Below are positions 5,604-5,851 of a DNA stretch of 5,851 nt, piece by piece. The translations under genes and the position numbers were made by a program. Source of the DNA: Methanobacteriota archaeon (GTDB lineage: Archaea; Halobacteriota; Methanosarcinia; Methanosarcinales; Methanosarcinaceae); assembly GCA_030837265.1 (NCBI GenBank), contig JAUPKV010000185.1, forward strand, positions 1-5,851. The letters run 5' to 3'. The notes under the pieces were generated by a model that did not search any database, was not told where the DNA came from, and saw only the letters and a program-made list of their open reading frames with translations. Position 1 is the stretch's first letter. Each line of letters begins with the position of its first letter.

Positions 5604-5837
5604 TTATTCTTCACTCTCTTTTTCTTGCTCCACTTTAAATTCTTCCAGCTTTTCTAAAAGATGTCTCTTTGACGCTTTAAGTACATCAAGATTGTGATTA
5701 AGCTTTTCAAGCTGCGGAATTATCGTATCCGCATCAATGTATACTGTAGGCTCGCTATTTTCACCTTCGGTGACAACCGAATCTTCCTGCTTTAACATGA
5801 TGTCCAGTATTTCGGTTGTTTGCATATCGATTATCAT
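5604..5837 (-). CDS. Small acidic coiled-coil protein, unknown function; start may lie outside the window
   Basis: At least 77 residues are encoded. The C-terminal half (about residues 40-77) is a Leu/Lys/Glu-rich heptad-like helix ending in a strongly acidic tail, which suggests oligomerisation or a docking helix. The N-terminal part is mixed and carries several methionines. No catalytic motif, metal site or membrane segment is visible and I do not recognise the family. The frame has in-frame ATGs ending at 5837 and 5825, neither with a visible ribosome binding site. The 14 bases upstream contain no in-frame stop, so this could be the C-terminal end of a longer protein. Conservative reading: an intact small gene or a 5'-partial one. 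Confidence 0.55.
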   Translation of the reverse strand: MIIDMQTTEILDIMLKQEDSVVTEGENSEPTVYIDADTIIPQLEKLNHNLDVLKASKRHLLEKLEEFKVEQEKESEE

Positions 5838-5851
5838 ACTGCAGACTTCGA

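Noticed and set aside
1..5851. CRISPR array, rRNA/tRNA, complete insertion sequence
   Set aside because: No regularly spaced repeats, structural RNA signatures or transposase motifs were found on either strand.

Overview
The window looks archaeal, most likely a Methanosarcina-type methanogen. This is inferred from moderately AT-rich genes separated by very AT-rich spacers, TATA-like boxes and T-run terminators in place of bacterial -35/-10 signals, GGAG/GGTGG-type ribosome binding sites mixed with apparently leaderless starts, and the gene types present. No marker gene proves the genus.

Left part (1-2311, all + strand). A 98-residue protein made of two tandem copies of a 45-residue unit (116-412) is preceded by a hexanucleotide A/T tandem repeat and by a palindrome that runs into its ribosome binding site. 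After a 252-base spacer comes a radical SAM enzyme with a complete C-terminal SPASM domain (665-1705), the architecture of peptide- and protein-maturing enzymes such as PqqE, AlbA and anSME. It ends at a hairpin plus T-run terminator. Next come a possible 32-codon small ORF with a good ribosome binding site (1828-1926) and a 112-residue protein with a CxxC knuckle and a distal HxC (1973-2311). The order of duplicated small protein, SPASM maturase and small Cys protein is the most interesting feature. It could be an undescribed peptide-modifying system in which the 98-residue protein, or the 112-residue one, is the substrate. This is a hypothesis from context and motifs only: no transporter, protease or PqqD-like recognition protein is visible in the window.

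Middle part (2312-4571). A 368-base gene-poor spacer with T-run terminators for both strands separates the left block from two - strand genes. Read in their own direction, these are a Tam-like class I SAM methyltransferase (3759-4571) and, 80 bases downstream, an FAD-dependent oxidoreductase distantly like geranylgeranyl reductases (2680-3678). They are probably co-transcribed and may act on one small molecule or lipid, but no substrate can be read from the sequence.

Right part (4572-5851). A 115-base divergent spacer leads to an HD-domain metal-dependent phosphohydrolase (4687-5496, +) that appears leaderless or nearly so. It converges on a small acidic coiled-coil protein of unknown function (5604-5837, -), whose reading frame stays open to the window edge, so its true start may lie outside. 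The genes right of 2311 look like ordinary chromosomal genes with no evident link to the maturase cassette.
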